From Trametopsis cervina (Eukaryota > Basidiomycota > Agaricomycetes > Polyporales > Irpicaceae): a DNA stretch of 64,000 bases. Below, piece by piece: positions 46,910 to 58,683 of the stretch. The notes below the pieces were generated by a model, which saw only the letters and a list, made by a program, of their open reading frames with translations, was not told the DNA's origin and searched no databases. Location of the stretch: NCBI GenBank assembly GCA_022385755.1, contig MU278370.1, positions 9,247-73,246 on the forward strand. The letters run 5' to 3'. The position numbers were made by a program, and so were the translations under genes. The stretch's first letter is position 1. Each line of letters starts with the position of its first letter.

Positions 46910-48235
46910 GGTAAAGGGAACGGGGAGGGGACGAGGATGGCGCAACACAGGGGAGTAGAGATGGGAGAGACAGAGCCCACAGGGAAACGGGCAACGTACA
47001 ATGGCATATCGCGACACGAACCATGTATTATAAGTGCACAGGTCAATGGCACGGGTTGATCCGGTGGACGCGATGGCGGGACGAGGGCGTTCTGGATACA
47101 ACAATTGTCTGAGCAACCCTGCGGTCAAACCGTCAGGAACACGAGACGGAGGAGGCAACTGTTGTCTCACCTTGTATTAGTTACGAAGATGATAACAACG
47201 TCACTGGCACGCAAGGGCGCAGCACGCCGAAAGCTTCACAGCCACAACGACTACCATATACGGCATAATGGTAAATGGCATGTTAATCACTACCTGGGTC
47301 AGCTGCACTCTGCGCTGTGCAGATAGCAGGCATAGCCGTGATAACACACGCTTACAAGGCGCGAAAGCATTGTATTCGGCGCAAGATGGACGGACGTACT
47401 GTATCACACTTGCGTGCATGCCGTAGCACAATGCCCTGCAGACGCCGGTTTCCCATCATGACAAGATGTGCCCAGATCGACTGGAATCATTCTCGTTTCA
47501 TTTCTATACACCAACAACATCTAGAGTCCAGGATTTTTTGCTAGAAGTGGACATGCTTACGCGCGGGTGGTAGTATGAGACATTGAAGTGTCAGGGTTGC
47601 GGCAGATCCTGGGAGTCTGGAAGGCGGACTTCCATATGTTCCCCTCATCCGTCAGCTCCGATTGAGACCCAGCTTGTAGCCACCGCCTTTGCGTTTTGCG
47701 AGTGCTTTCGTCTTATCTTTACCCAACTCTCTAAACTATCATGCACCGACTCTACAGTATACATTTGCATTGCTGTGCATTTCGCTTTGCATTGCGTCAA
47801 TATTGATCTGGTTTTGTTCAGACTCAGATTGCTCGGGGGAGACTGCCATCCTGAAGGATATTACGCGTGTATGTCCTACAGCAGGTATGTTTCTCGACTT
47901 CGATCCCTGGTCTTTCCAGTCTTTGTTGCCTAGATATCGGTTGATCTTGACTTCCTCGTATCTGCATCCTCGTCGTAAAGTGCCCCTACCTGCCACTACA
48001 TGAACTCGTAGCCATCTGCTTCCCTGACAATGCATTCAGTCAAAGCGGTCTATATCAGCGAACATAGATGATTGTTGGGTTGTGGAGGCTTATAACACTT
48101 GCGCTATCTCTCATTTCTTCCTTCCGGCCACATCACTTGTTGCTGAGGAACTGGCTCAGTACGCGTCCTGATACCCGCGTTCTTGACCTTTCTCTGTCTG
48201 GGCATCTCAGAAGCCTTCGTCATCATAGCCTCAGC
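46910..48235. other. Intergenic region
   Basis: Contains a TATA-like TATAATAC (minus strand, about 47,030) above the preceding gene and the promoter of the next one. No motif-bearing frame. Several short frames near 47,580-48,060 look random. Confidence 0.5.
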
Positions 48236-50195
48236 ATGTCTTCTGGTCCGGGGCCACCCTTGGATTCCTTACAATCCCATCGTCGTACTCGTGTGGCCGA
48301 AGGCTCTAGTTCACGAAGGGACTGGAGAGATGGACCCTCGTTGCCTCCCTATCCTCTTGGAAGTCGTATCTCAATTCATGTGCGTCCAGCCAATATACCG
48401 GTCCCTTTTCTCATCAATTCTTTAGCAATCGCCACCGGAACAGTTCATAGGTGGCCTCCTACAAGCCGCAACCACACATGTCCACGAACAAACTCCGGAT
48501 CCGCCGTCCATCGACAAGTTCGTTGACGTCTTGGGATGGACAAAAGAATTCTATAGAGCGCGTGATTTAAAGCCAGAATACTTGTCTCAGGATGTTCTCA
48601 ATGTGTGTCCGGTTTCGTGCTTACCTTCAATCAGTTACTGATATTCCAGTGCAGATAACGATATCTTTCCTTAACCATCTCTACGAGAGACACGACTCGA
48701 TGCTGAATGACTTGGTAGATGCAGCCATTTGCAAACAGAAAACGCGATTCGGCGTATGCCTGGAGGCAGAAGATTTCGACGAGATTTACAGTACGTGTGG
48801 CCAGTTGTTACTGAACCTTATAATGCATACCAGCGGTGTATAGAACTTCCGGGATATTATGTGAACCTGTATGAGGGCCGCATTGATCTGGCGGGTACCG
48901 GTAGAGGGCCACAGGGTGTTGAAGACAAAGACATCCCTCGCGCTCCGAGAGGAAGCTACGCAGTCAAGACGGCAAGCAAACGTCCTAGCGCACCTCAAAA
49001 GAAAGGAAAGGCAGCTGAAAAGCAATCCAATCTTGAAATCGTTCCTGCAAGGTCTGCTCCCGCTTCATTCAACGCTGCAATCCCCAGCCCTTGCAACGCC
49101 GACGCGGTCGCATCTGGCCTACCCGACCAGGACTCACCATCTGTTACCACCGCAGTGACACATCCCACAGGCAATGATCCCGAACCATCCTCTGCAAGCC
49201 ACGGGCCCGTTGATACTTCCCGCTGTTCTGGTGCTACGTCGGTTCCTTCCGTGAATGATGCTTCAAATAATGCTCCGGCTTCTATGATATTGAATGGTAA
49301 CGCGTCCGAAAAGGGTATTGCCTCTGATACTGTTGCTCCTGCGCAGCCCACCAACGGCACGTCGAGGTTGGTGGTTACACGGTCTGCTAACGGTGGGCCA
49401 GGCACTGTGCCGTCCGATCGCACAGCCAAGGGAGACCCAGTGTCTCCTCCTAGAAAGAGTATTCGCGGACATCCGTTCACTCCAGGCATTTTCTCGTCCC
49501 TCACGGATTCTAGGCCGGCTGGTACGCAAGAGATCTTGAAGAGTCTAGAAATAGGATCGCTGGGGTTTCCACGGGCCGAAGTCAGCCGTTCGAAAGTGGC
49601 CACCCGTATTGCTGAGTCTCCCGTCCCTCTATATACACAGGGTGTGCACGGCGTCGAGAAGCCCAAAGAAGAAGAAACCGCGCATGACAACAGCGGCGAC
49701 GATTTGTTGGTGGTGAAGCCAGACCGCGTAAGCCCAGTAGGACCGCAGATGAGAACCGACGCAGAAGATCCTGAAGGATGTCGGGATCAGGAAGGCTCTG
49801 AGGATATTCCGCAGCCAAGCACGGTGGCGACTGCTCCTATCCCGGCCATCCAACCACTTGGCGGCCAACCCAAGGCGGACCATAACATCTCTTACGCGAT
49901 CGAGTCCGTGACAAGTATGGAAGACAAGGCCCAAATCAGGACTGTCTTTAGCCGTTCCAACTCTGAGGATGACCCCTCGTTCGATGACCACCCACGCGCA
50001 CGACGACCAGTCCGCGGTCTACCACAAAGTGCGCCGAAATTGAGGACGCCGAAGCCTGTCGTCGATCCTACCAAGATGGGCGAAACATCAGGGACGTGTG
50101 CAGCCGCTACGTCGCCCAGGCGCAGCGAACGATTGGCTGGGAAGTACCCGCCGACCGCGAGCCCACTCAAGAAACGCAGGCTGGAGGAAATTTGA
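48236..50195 (+). CDS. Nuclear-type protein of unknown function
   Basis: Four exons (48236-48379, 48426-48602, 48655-48790, 48844-50195) give 602 residues. I recognise no domain. The first 160 residues look ordered (FVDVLGWTKEFYRARDLKPE, ISFLNHLYERHDSMLNDLVD, EDFDEIYKLPGYYVNLYEGR); the rest is disordered and rich in Ser, Pro, Thr and Glu. The C-terminus has SPRRSERLAGKYPPTASPLK followed by KKRRLEEI, a likely nuclear localisation signal; the SPRRSxRLAGK pattern recurs in many fungal nuclear proteins. The first ATG gives a phase-0 join. A large minus-strand open frame (48,995-49,690) opposite the last exon is a mirror effect. Confidence 0.75.
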
Positions 50196-51113
50196 GGTTA
50201 TTTAGATGATTTATGTCCACCTTTATCTGTGTTCTTTGCTTTCTGAATACATGGATGTCGTACAGTTGGTATCGCCTTAGTGATTTGTCCACACCGAGGC
50301 GTGACGCCTTCCGTTGCCAGGTCGAAACCTCTCTGTGAGATCGCTGTTCGATAGGTGGCCGTCTGTGGCAGGCGAGTCTGAGTACTGTGTGTGAATTAGC
50401 CCTCATGAGTGCGCACCATTAGCCACCACAATCCTGGTCTTTTGTCCTGTATTCGTATGTGTTTATACGTCGTTTGGGCGCAGGAGGTACGGGACCCAGC
50501 GGTCCAGAGATTACGGCAAAAGATTTTGGCTCCATCTTGATGCTATGGCGTTGAGGGAAAGAGGAAGTCGTAGATGACACACTCTGGTCGCGCACGTCCT
50601 CTCGCGGCTATTCACCTTGCTCAAAGAGAGCTGTTCAGACTACAGATGGGAAATATGTAGATAACTTGAACGCGTTCAACGACTAAACAGCAACGCGCCA
50701 ACGTCTCAGCACCATCACCTTTACTGCATTTCGTTCTAAACTCCGACTCGCTGTTACCGATGCAAACGACAAGTTCCTTTCCTCTCGATACACGCATCCC
50801 ACTAGACTTTGCTTCGAAATGCAATTCATACAAGATTGAATGTTACAAACTATAGACTAATGAAACATAGGATGGTACTATACGAGTCTAGCAAGCCGCC
50901 TTCGCGAGAACGACGGACTCAGTGGTATCATATGGTCGTACAACGGATATGCGAAAGTGATTAGAAGTGTCAAACAGAAAGGTAGAAGGGGTCAGATCAT
51001 TAAAGGCGAAATCATCCAGAGGTACGTTGCTTCTCAGTTGCTTTAGACGATGGTGAAACTGGCAAAACTCTCGCGTTAGAAGGCTGCAGAACACACGAAA
51101 GCACAGAGCGGAC
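50196..51113. other. 3' flanking region; possible extra exon
   Basis: Mostly non-coding. A minus-strand stretch from 51083 to about 50888 stays open for 65 codons in the phase set by a possible donor at 51117 (GTAAGT). It might be an alternative last exon of the HAM1-like gene. Confidence 0.4.
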
Positions 51114-53810
51114 TTACGCTTCGCTTCTCCATCCCTCGCCCTTCTCGGCGGCCTCGCTTCTCTCCTGAGCGCGGTTGATCCATCCGCCAGGGTGTCCCTC
51201 GTGGATGATGACGCTGTCGCGTTTGCTCACGACCTTGAACTGGGCGTTGCGGTCCTCCTTCTTCTCCTTGAGGCTCTCGGCCTCGTCCTTCTTCCTCTGG
51301 AACATCTCCTGCAGTACTTGTGTGCGAGACTTGTCCTCGCTGGCCTTCGCCTCCGCCATGCTATCGCGGACCCCGACAAGTTGTCCGTCGACGTATTCGA
51401 GAGCGGTGCGCACGGCACCCTCAACGGCCTTCTGCAGCTGCTTCTTGACGAGACCGGTGGCGAGAGGACGCAGAGTCTTGTACAGCAAGTCGTGCTTCGA
51501 GTCACGGATGGAGAACTTCAATGTGTCGACTTTGACGGTAACATCCTTGACCTTGAAGACACTGCTCTTGTCCTTCTCCGCGCTCGAAACGTGGGCAGTG
51601 ACCGTGAGGCCGTTGCCGCCTAGGAGCACATCGGCGAGTCCAGAATCGGTGAGCTTGGGGATACCAGACTTCTTGCGGAAGTAGAATGCAACATCCTTCA
51701 TGTCTGCCTGGATCTGGCCGAAAGTGAGGGTGAAATCGTGATGGTGCTCGTCGCGGATGGCATCGTAGGGAGAGAATTTCACGAAGTTGTGGGCCTCGAT
51801 GGAGACGAGGTTGGGGAAGAGGTTGCGACCCGACAAGGCGAGGTTCTCGATGACGATGTCGATATTGTCGTCGGTGTACTCGATGCGAGGGATGGGGACA
51901 TAGCCGACCTGGTCGATCAACGAGGGCAGAATGACCTTACGGATATCCATCCACAACTCAGGCTTCCACTTCAGGCTGCCCTCGCTATCGAACAAAAGAT
52001 CCTTGGTCAGACGAGCCCAGTCATCGCCGAAGCGTTTGTTGAGCGGGTCGTCACCCATGGCGCGGAACCAGTCACCAGTGCTGTTGATGAGGTTGTCGAA
52101 GTGACCCTTGTATTTGTCGTCATAGAAGGAACGACCAGAGTCGCGGAGCCTGTTCGCTTCGTTGTTGCAGGAAGGCTCAAGGACATAGCCAGGTTCCAGG
52201 AGGACCTAAATAACCCGGTTAGCGGCGCGATATCGTGAGGATCGGCCAAAGGGGACTTACTTTGCGCAGGTAAGCATCGACGGATCGGAACCAATCACGA
52301 AGCTCTTCATCCTTCTGGGCGTCCTCCCATAGGGCGTGCATGGCGTCGCCGATGACGTCCATGCTCATACCGTTGGCGAACCGCTCGAGGAGAGTGCGTA
52401 GCTCTGACGTTGCCTGTTGAAGCGAGCCGTCACTGGCAAGAGCTTGATGAGAGTCCTTGCCGTGTTCGGCGACGGTGCGGCCATGGCTCGCGTACTCCTC
52501 GAGGAAGTCAAGGAGCCAGCGAATGGACTCTTGGTAGTCCTTGTGCTTCTGGCATTCAACGATAACCTGGACGCACAAGTAAGTATTTGGATTGCGTGAG
52601 GAGTTTTCAATAGACTGACCTTCTTGCCACGGTAGATGAACTGGTCACGCCTCTCTTCGGGGAAGTACTCCTCGGTCAAGAAGCGCTTGGCACGGTCAAC
52701 TTGCTCGTTGGCATTGGCCTTTTGCTCGTTGGCACGATCTTTGTGCTCTTGGGGAACTCGGTCGAGGAGATTGTCCTGCATCACTGTCAACATGGGATCA
52801 ACGACAAATTCTCGAAATGACGTACGCGAGTGCTTCGAAGCTTGTCCATCAGACCGCTCTTCTTGGCTTGTGCGTCCTCTTGGTTATCGGGAATCGGGTC
52901 ACCACCTACAGCATTGAGGGTGTCGTCTTTGTGGTATTGTGCTTCGTTCTGCGCATGCCAGTATTAGTGGCATGTAGATAAACATGATCGTTTTACTCAC
53001 GATGGCCTGATCCTTCTTGGCCTGCGCCTCCCGAGCGATCTCGTCTCCGCGGCGGACGGTGCCATCGCTCTGGTGAACGGCGGCTCCGGTCCCAAGCTCC
53101 TCACGGGGGTGCTGTCTGACGGTGGCATCAGTTCCGGGGATACGAGCCTCCAGGACGGGGGTCTCATCGAGGCCAGCCTTGCGGCCACCCTCAGTGTAGA
53201 AAGTGTCACTTGGGGCCGAGTCGTCGACGTTGCGGAGGCGCTCCTCATCTGGACGGGCCTTCTCCGCGGCCTTCATGGCGCCACGAGCGAAGAGGTCACG
53301 TCCGATGACGGAGAAGTCGCTGACAAGCTTGCGGACCTCGGCATTGGTGAGGATGAGGGAGAGGAGAGTGCGAAGGTGCTCGACGGCGCGTTGGCCATCC
53401 GACTTGGCTTTGTCTTTGTCGACGGGAATAACCTCATTCGGGTCTTTCTTCGCCTGGTCGAAGTTGGTATCGCGCGTATGCCAGATGAAGTTCTGGAAGA
53501 GCTCGTCGGCGTTCTTCTCCTTGACGATGAGACGGGCGGTCTCGATGATGTCGCGAGTGTCGTTGATGAGCTTCTGGCCGTCAGGAGAGAGCTCGTTCTC
53601 GGGAACAGGTGAGTGGTTGAGGACGTATTTGAGAGTGCTGTCTATCTGCTCATTTGTAGGCATGCGAGACGCCTTGAGAGCGTTCACAACACCATAAAAT
53701 CGGAGCTTGCGGTCAACATCGGCAGCCTGCTTCTGCTTGTCAACGGGGTCAACAACGGAGCCCTTGGCGGGGTGGTCGCTGATGTCTTTGGGTGCGTTGG
53801 GAAGAGACAT
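51114..53810 (-). CDS. HAM1-like fungal protein (HAM1_N/HAM1_C, formerly DUF5923/DUF4449)
   Basis: Five exons (53810-53001, 52948-52826, 52775-52620, 52566-52261, 52205-51114) give 828 residues. I assign it by overall pattern to the fungal family with a helical N-terminal domain and a C-terminal domain that may be lipid-binding (TULIP/BPI-like fold, inference). Features: DPVDKQKQAADVDRKLRFYG near residue 20; NSTGDWFRAMGDDPLNKRFG and ILPSLIDQVGYVPIPRIEYT near 480-520; and basic segments rich in Lys, Glu and Gln near the end, finishing HEGHPGGWINRAQERSEAAE. No signal peptide or membrane helix. Codon choice is biased to C-ending codons, suggesting strong expression. The last codons lie on a possible splice donor, so the exact C-terminus is unsure. 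Confidence 0.78.
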
Positions 53811-54731
53811 GGTCGTGTCGGAGTCGTGAAAAGTCGTGTAAGGGGACACTGGACGAGATGAGGGAGGGGGAGTATGAGAGAAAAGTGAAGAAACGAACCT
53901 AGGAGAGCGGCGCGTCCTATTATAACCCTGAGGGACACATGAGGTCATTGGGACAGGAGGGGATCGACGTCATGCAGCCAGGGCGCTCCACCATTTGGCA
54001 TGTCCAGTGCGGCTCCGATATCACACCTTGTTGACATCACAGGCCACCGCGATGGGAGCAACGTCAAATGAGGAAGGTACCGAGCTTGTGATCCTAACAT
54101 GTGCAAACAACACCCGCTCCACCCCCATATATGGTCCTCGTGGTTCGCATTTTTCTGGATGAATGAACGCCTGTTTCGTCCAATAAAAAGGAGGCTTATC
54201 GTTGCCGAGCAACATGTGTCGTAGAAAACTAAAGAAACAGTTGTCAGCATAGTCGTCCGCCAACTCTTCTCACTCCTATATCGAATAAGACGTCGTGGGT
54301 AAGGTGCTCTGTGTGCATGTCCTCGTAGCACAGTGGAATATCCACAGCAAAAACATCAAATGACTGATGCGTTGTGAATAGAACTCTGAGGCCCAATGTT
54401 GCAACAGTCGGTGACAATACTTATCAAGGCCAGTTGCCTTTCCGGGACGGGCGGTAATTCCCGGCTAGTGACGTGTGGCGGAAGCAATTGTGGCGTCCTG
54501 CGTTTTGCTCTGAACTTGAAGCAACGTCTCGCTTCACACATAAAACTATCGTAACGTGAATGTTCTGAAGTGCTACATAAGATAGCTACACACTGATGAA
54601 CAATGCATGCAGGACCGCTCGCAAACCCTTAGCCCTAGGGTAGCCACGTACATCATAAGCGGATAACCTATTGGACGTCATCACTGTGCCTCTGCTCGTC
54701 CGGTGAGGAGCGTCATTCCTGCTGAACCACT
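53811..54731. other. Divergent intergenic region
   Basis: Separates the HAM1-like gene (minus) from the F-box-like tandem (plus); should hold both promoters. A 128-codon minus frame near 53,945-54,331 has no motif. Confidence 0.5.
53917..53926 (-). promoter_or_regulatory. TATA-like box for the HAM1-like gene
   Basis: Minus-strand GTTATAATAG, about 110 nt above the ATG at 53810. Confidence 0.35.
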
Positions 54732-56137
54732 ATGGTGCCGCTACCCCCCGAACTCCTAAACCGCATCTTCGACTTCGTCGAACTGTCCGCTTCCAGGCAT
54801 GTTGGATTGCCAGACTCCTTAGATATCTCTGACGACATTACATCTGATACCCTGCCCACAACTCGCACCCGAACACACGACTTGAAAACCTGCCGCCTCG
54901 TCAGCAAGCAGTGGGAGCAGCTTGTTCTCCCTCGCTTGTTTTCCCGCTTATTTATCTTGGGCGCCAGCCACTATTATAGCTTCATGGATCTTATTACGGG
55001 CTGCACTACAGTGCCTTTGATGATGCTGCATATCAAAAAGCTCTGGTTCCACACTTGGGTGGATTCTACTGGAGGGACGCCGGACAACGCCCTCTTGGAT
55101 ATTATCACACTCCTTCCGGCTTTGCAATTTCTGCAATTATCCTTTGTCGACAAAGATGATCAATCGGTACCTGCATCAACGCGAGAACGATACGCAGAAC
55201 TAGCATCCAAGGATCGATTTGCCCCAACAGGATCGAACCACACGCGCCTCATGCTCGACAAGCTCTCTCTATCTCTTACCGACCCGAATCCGCGCCATCT
55301 AACAAAGCTTGGTTCAGTGTTGCAGCGCTTTTCCTCCATTGGGACACTGACGCTCAGAAGCATGACAATAGAGAGCATAGCGGTACTTCGGTTCATTAGT
55401 GGCACTCTGGACACCCCGGACGCCAATCTGCCTCCTGAGGTCGTGATCGGCGAACTTCAGGTGCGCGAGACACCTATAGAAGGCGTCCAGCAATTCTTTG
55501 TCACATATCCATATCTCAGGTATCCTCGATCACTGAGCCTTGTGTTTAATCCCAGCGCACCTGGTCTGCTCGAGCTTGCAGGGTTCCTGGCAGCGTTTGG
55601 TACACCTCTGCGGGGCTTGACCCTAGAGACCAGGCTGTCGTCACAATTTCAAGATATAGTAGAGGACTCGAGGTCTTACCAGGACGGTATGCTGCATTCC
55701 TTCTATCGTAGCGATGATTAACACTCACGTGAATGCTATCAGCGCTCCAGGCCCTGTGCTCGGCGTTTCGCACTCAAATGCCCCACCTCCATTGTATTAA
55801 GTTCGTCGCCCATACACTTAGGCGCACTGACACGCACGGTCCACGCCTTCTGCGAGTATTTCTTGCAATCGCTGGCGCTACGCTCTCCCTCGCACACCTT
55901 ACTCTGCAGGTCAGCATCGTGCATGCGGAGTTCTGGCGAGATTTGGCGGTACTGTGTGACGCGCACGAGCACCTCAAGTCGGTGACGGTAGTTTATGGCC
56001 GTAGGTATAAAGAGGAGCTTATGAAGCGAACTCTGGACAGCAGGAGGCTGGAGCAACGGGGTATCCTGCACTTCGTCGCACTGGGAAAGCTGGGTCCAAG
56101 TTGCACTGAGACTGGTTGCCGAATTTCGCCTTATTAG
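54732..56137 (+). CDS. F-box-like protein, tandem copy A
   Basis: Two exons (54732-55686 and 55743-56137) give 449 residues. The N-terminus MVPLPPELLNRIFDFVE followed by LKTCRLVSKQWEQLVLPRLF is a typical F-box-like pattern, which in other fungi links substrates to SCF ubiquitin ligases via Skp1. The rest resembles an irregular leucine-rich repeat arm (LTLRSMTIESIAVLRFIS, LAHLTLQVSIVHAEFWRDLA). Basidiomycete genomes hold very many such proteins and most have unknown targets. The next gene is a close paralogue in the same orientation. No catalytic residues are expected. Reading frame and splice junction are clean. Confidence 0.82.
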
Positions 56138-56578
56138 TCTGCACAACGTAGATGGAGTATCAGCGGGTAGACTGCCATGACACAGAATCTGTAGGCTGTG
56201 CAACTCATCTCCCGACTCTTGTGCACCGCGAAGCTCATGATAAGCTGTGATACATCGTGAATAAAGTTCCGAGGTTGGTGAACAACCATACCGACTCATC
56301 AACGTCAGTTGCCTTTTTGGGAAGTGCCGCGTCATACAAGCGGAGGCAACTGCTTTCGCGCTGAAGGACCCCCTTGCTGTAGACGAGCAAAAGCGAACAT
56401 CCATCATGTATATTCCGACGCGCTATACCAGAGAAGTATAAATGGCTAACCTATACTTACAGAATCGCTTGCAAACCCCAAAATCTAAGGTAGCCACGTA
56501 CACCATAGGCGAGTGGCACAACGTTTCCACTTTGCCTCCGCTTGTTCACTAACGAGTATCACCCATCATACAGCTACC
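56138..56578. other. Spacer between tandem F-box-like copies
   Basis: Contains sequence similar to that above copy A (TAGCCACGTACA near 56,490 and near 54,640), so the promoter was duplicated with the gene. No coding signal. Confidence 0.55.
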
Positions 56579-57964
56579 ATGGTACCCCTGCCACCCGAGC
56601 TCCTGCACTCCATATTCGAATTCGTCGACGAGTACGCGTACTATGTGCCCAACTACCACCGCGACCCCTCACATAACCTTCTCGGGCTCGCTTCCATCCG
56701 CACCCGCGGCCGGACTCGCGATCTGCAAATGTGCCGCCTCGTCAGCAAACAATGGGAGCAGCTTTTCCTCCCACGCCTATTCTTCCGCTTGGTCATAGAG
56801 ACTGCCGATGACTACGAGAGATTCATGGATCTTTTTGCGGGCCGCACCACTGTGCCGCTGATGACATTACACATCAAAGTATTCAGGTTTTACACCTGGA
56901 TAAGCTCGACCGGTGCCACACCAGGCGATGAACCCTTGGATATACTTGCGCGCTTGCCGGCGCTGCGAAGCGTGTCGCTACACTTCAAGACAGAATCCGA
57001 AGACGAGCAAGTAGCGCAAGCGAGCCATCGCACGGTGTCGGCACCAGCAGGAACTACTGCCATAGAACCAGCCCGAATGCGCCTCACGCTCGACAAGCTG
57101 TCTATAAACCATACGTTTCTAGATCCGCCGAATCTACTCAAGATCGCTTTAGTATTGAAGCGTTTTTCTTCCATCGATACGCTGGCCCTTAACAGGGTGC
57201 AAATAAGGGAAACGACGATACAACAGCCTAACGATGGCGCTGTTAACGCTACTTCTGAGGCCACAACACTGATCGGCGAACTCGACCTGGGCTCAACATA
57301 CGTATCAGTCGCCCAACATCTCTATGTCGCTTTGCCGCATCTCAGGCACCCTTCAAGATTGAAAGTCGAGCTCTATCCTGACACCCCCGGCCTGCTCGCA
57401 ACTGCCGACTTTCTGTCTTCCTTCGACCCCCTGGCTCCTCTCCTGAGTCTGACCATACAGACCACCTTTTCTCGCTCTTCATGTCAGACACAGCGGAAGA
57501 GCCAAGTTCTTACGAGAGCGGTATGTCACCTTTGGTTCCCGACCTGATTGGCACTCACACGTGCATTCCTCTAATTGACTACGTTAGCCCTCAAGGTCTT
57601 GTGTTCTGTCGTACGTACCCAGATGCCCCACCTTCACAGTCTTAATTTCAGATCGCGCTTATCGAGATCTCCCAAAGAGAGCGTGCATCTCTTGCGGATA
57701 TTCTTTGCAATAGCTGAGGCTGCGCCCTCCTCCCTCGCGCACCTTACTCTGCACGTCGATAGTGTTCATAAGGAGTTCTGGCCGGACTTGATAGCAGTAT
57801 GTGAGGTGCACGAACGCCTGCAGTCTGTGATAGTCATTCCTGGTCGTACCACAAATGAAGACAGACCGGGACGGCATACCCTAGGGCGCAAGAAGCTGGA
57901 GGAGAGAGGGATACTACGCATTGTGGCGCCGGGAAAGCATGGCCCGAGTTGTATTAGTTGTTGA
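56579..57964 (+). CDS. F-box-like protein, tandem copy B, with a local frame difference
   Basis: The start MVPLPPELLHSIFEFVDEYA and the block MCRLVSKQWEQLFLPRLFFR align with copy A; further blocks (GRTTVPLMTLHIKVF, LKRFSSIDTLALNRVQ, RTQMPHLHSLNF, GKHGPSC near the end) follow in the same order. Exon 1 is 56579-57520. Relative to copy A, the frame changes between about 57,478 and 57,520 (one base), so the residues just before the intron (SSCQTQRKSQVLTRA) are not homologous. Using a downstream acceptor (after 57595) instead of the homologous one (after 57587) restores the frame and gives 436 residues. It may therefore be a working gene with a shifted splice site, or an early pseudogene. Confidence 0.7.
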
Positions 57965-58683
57965 TTCTCGCCTTTGTTCTACAACATAAATAGGGTAGAC
58001 TGTAATGAGATATGCATAGATGCGACTTGTATAGTATCCTCCGTTAACTCTGGCTCTTGCACGCCGTCACGCACGTGATAGGCCTCAGTTGAAGCTTCAA
58101 GATAAACGTATTCAATTCTGGTCTACAGAACTACACACGACATCAGTATAGATGAACAGGGCCTAGGGGTTGCATACGAGAAATGTGGTTTTAGTGACTA
58201 CACTCTCGTGCTTGCAACACAGAGTAGCAAAGATTGATTCAACAAGCAAAGAGGAAATAGGTAGCAAGGGTCGTAGCAGCTTCAAAGCGTCGTGAAACAA
58301 CAAGGCATTGGGACGTTCGTGAGATACAACGTGAGCGTGAGATGACATCAAGAATCAGACAGAAGCCTCGTGACGGAACGTGAGCAAGAGCCACAAACAT
58401 GATCGACTGCTCGCAATCGACGAAATGAGTCATTCGGGTAAGTGGAAGTGTGGATATGTGTTGGAAAAGAAGATAGTGTGACGAGACAGGATGGGGCATA
58501 CGGGGCATATCATAGAGACAGTGCCACCCGCTGCCTACGTATTGACAGTGTCTGTCTTCAGAGAACGAAAGAAGTTGACACAGGGGAGGGGCGGGAGCAT
58601 GAGGAGCAGATACTTGAATACACTTTGGTTTGCTTTCGTTTGATATGAGTGGAAGTCTTGCGGGATTTGCAGCGTCAGGAACC
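57965..58683. other. Intergenic region
   Basis: 3' flanks of the F-box-like copy B and of the large minus-strand gene. Short frames only; no motif. Confidence 0.5.

Noticed and set aside
48995..49690. 231-codon open frame on the minus strand
   Set aside because: It is the mirror of the well-supported last exon of the plus-strand gene at 48236-50195; no motif and no start context.
51192..53861. Long plus-strand frames opposite the HAM1-like gene
   Set aside because: Shadows of the C-ending codon bias of the minus-strand exons.
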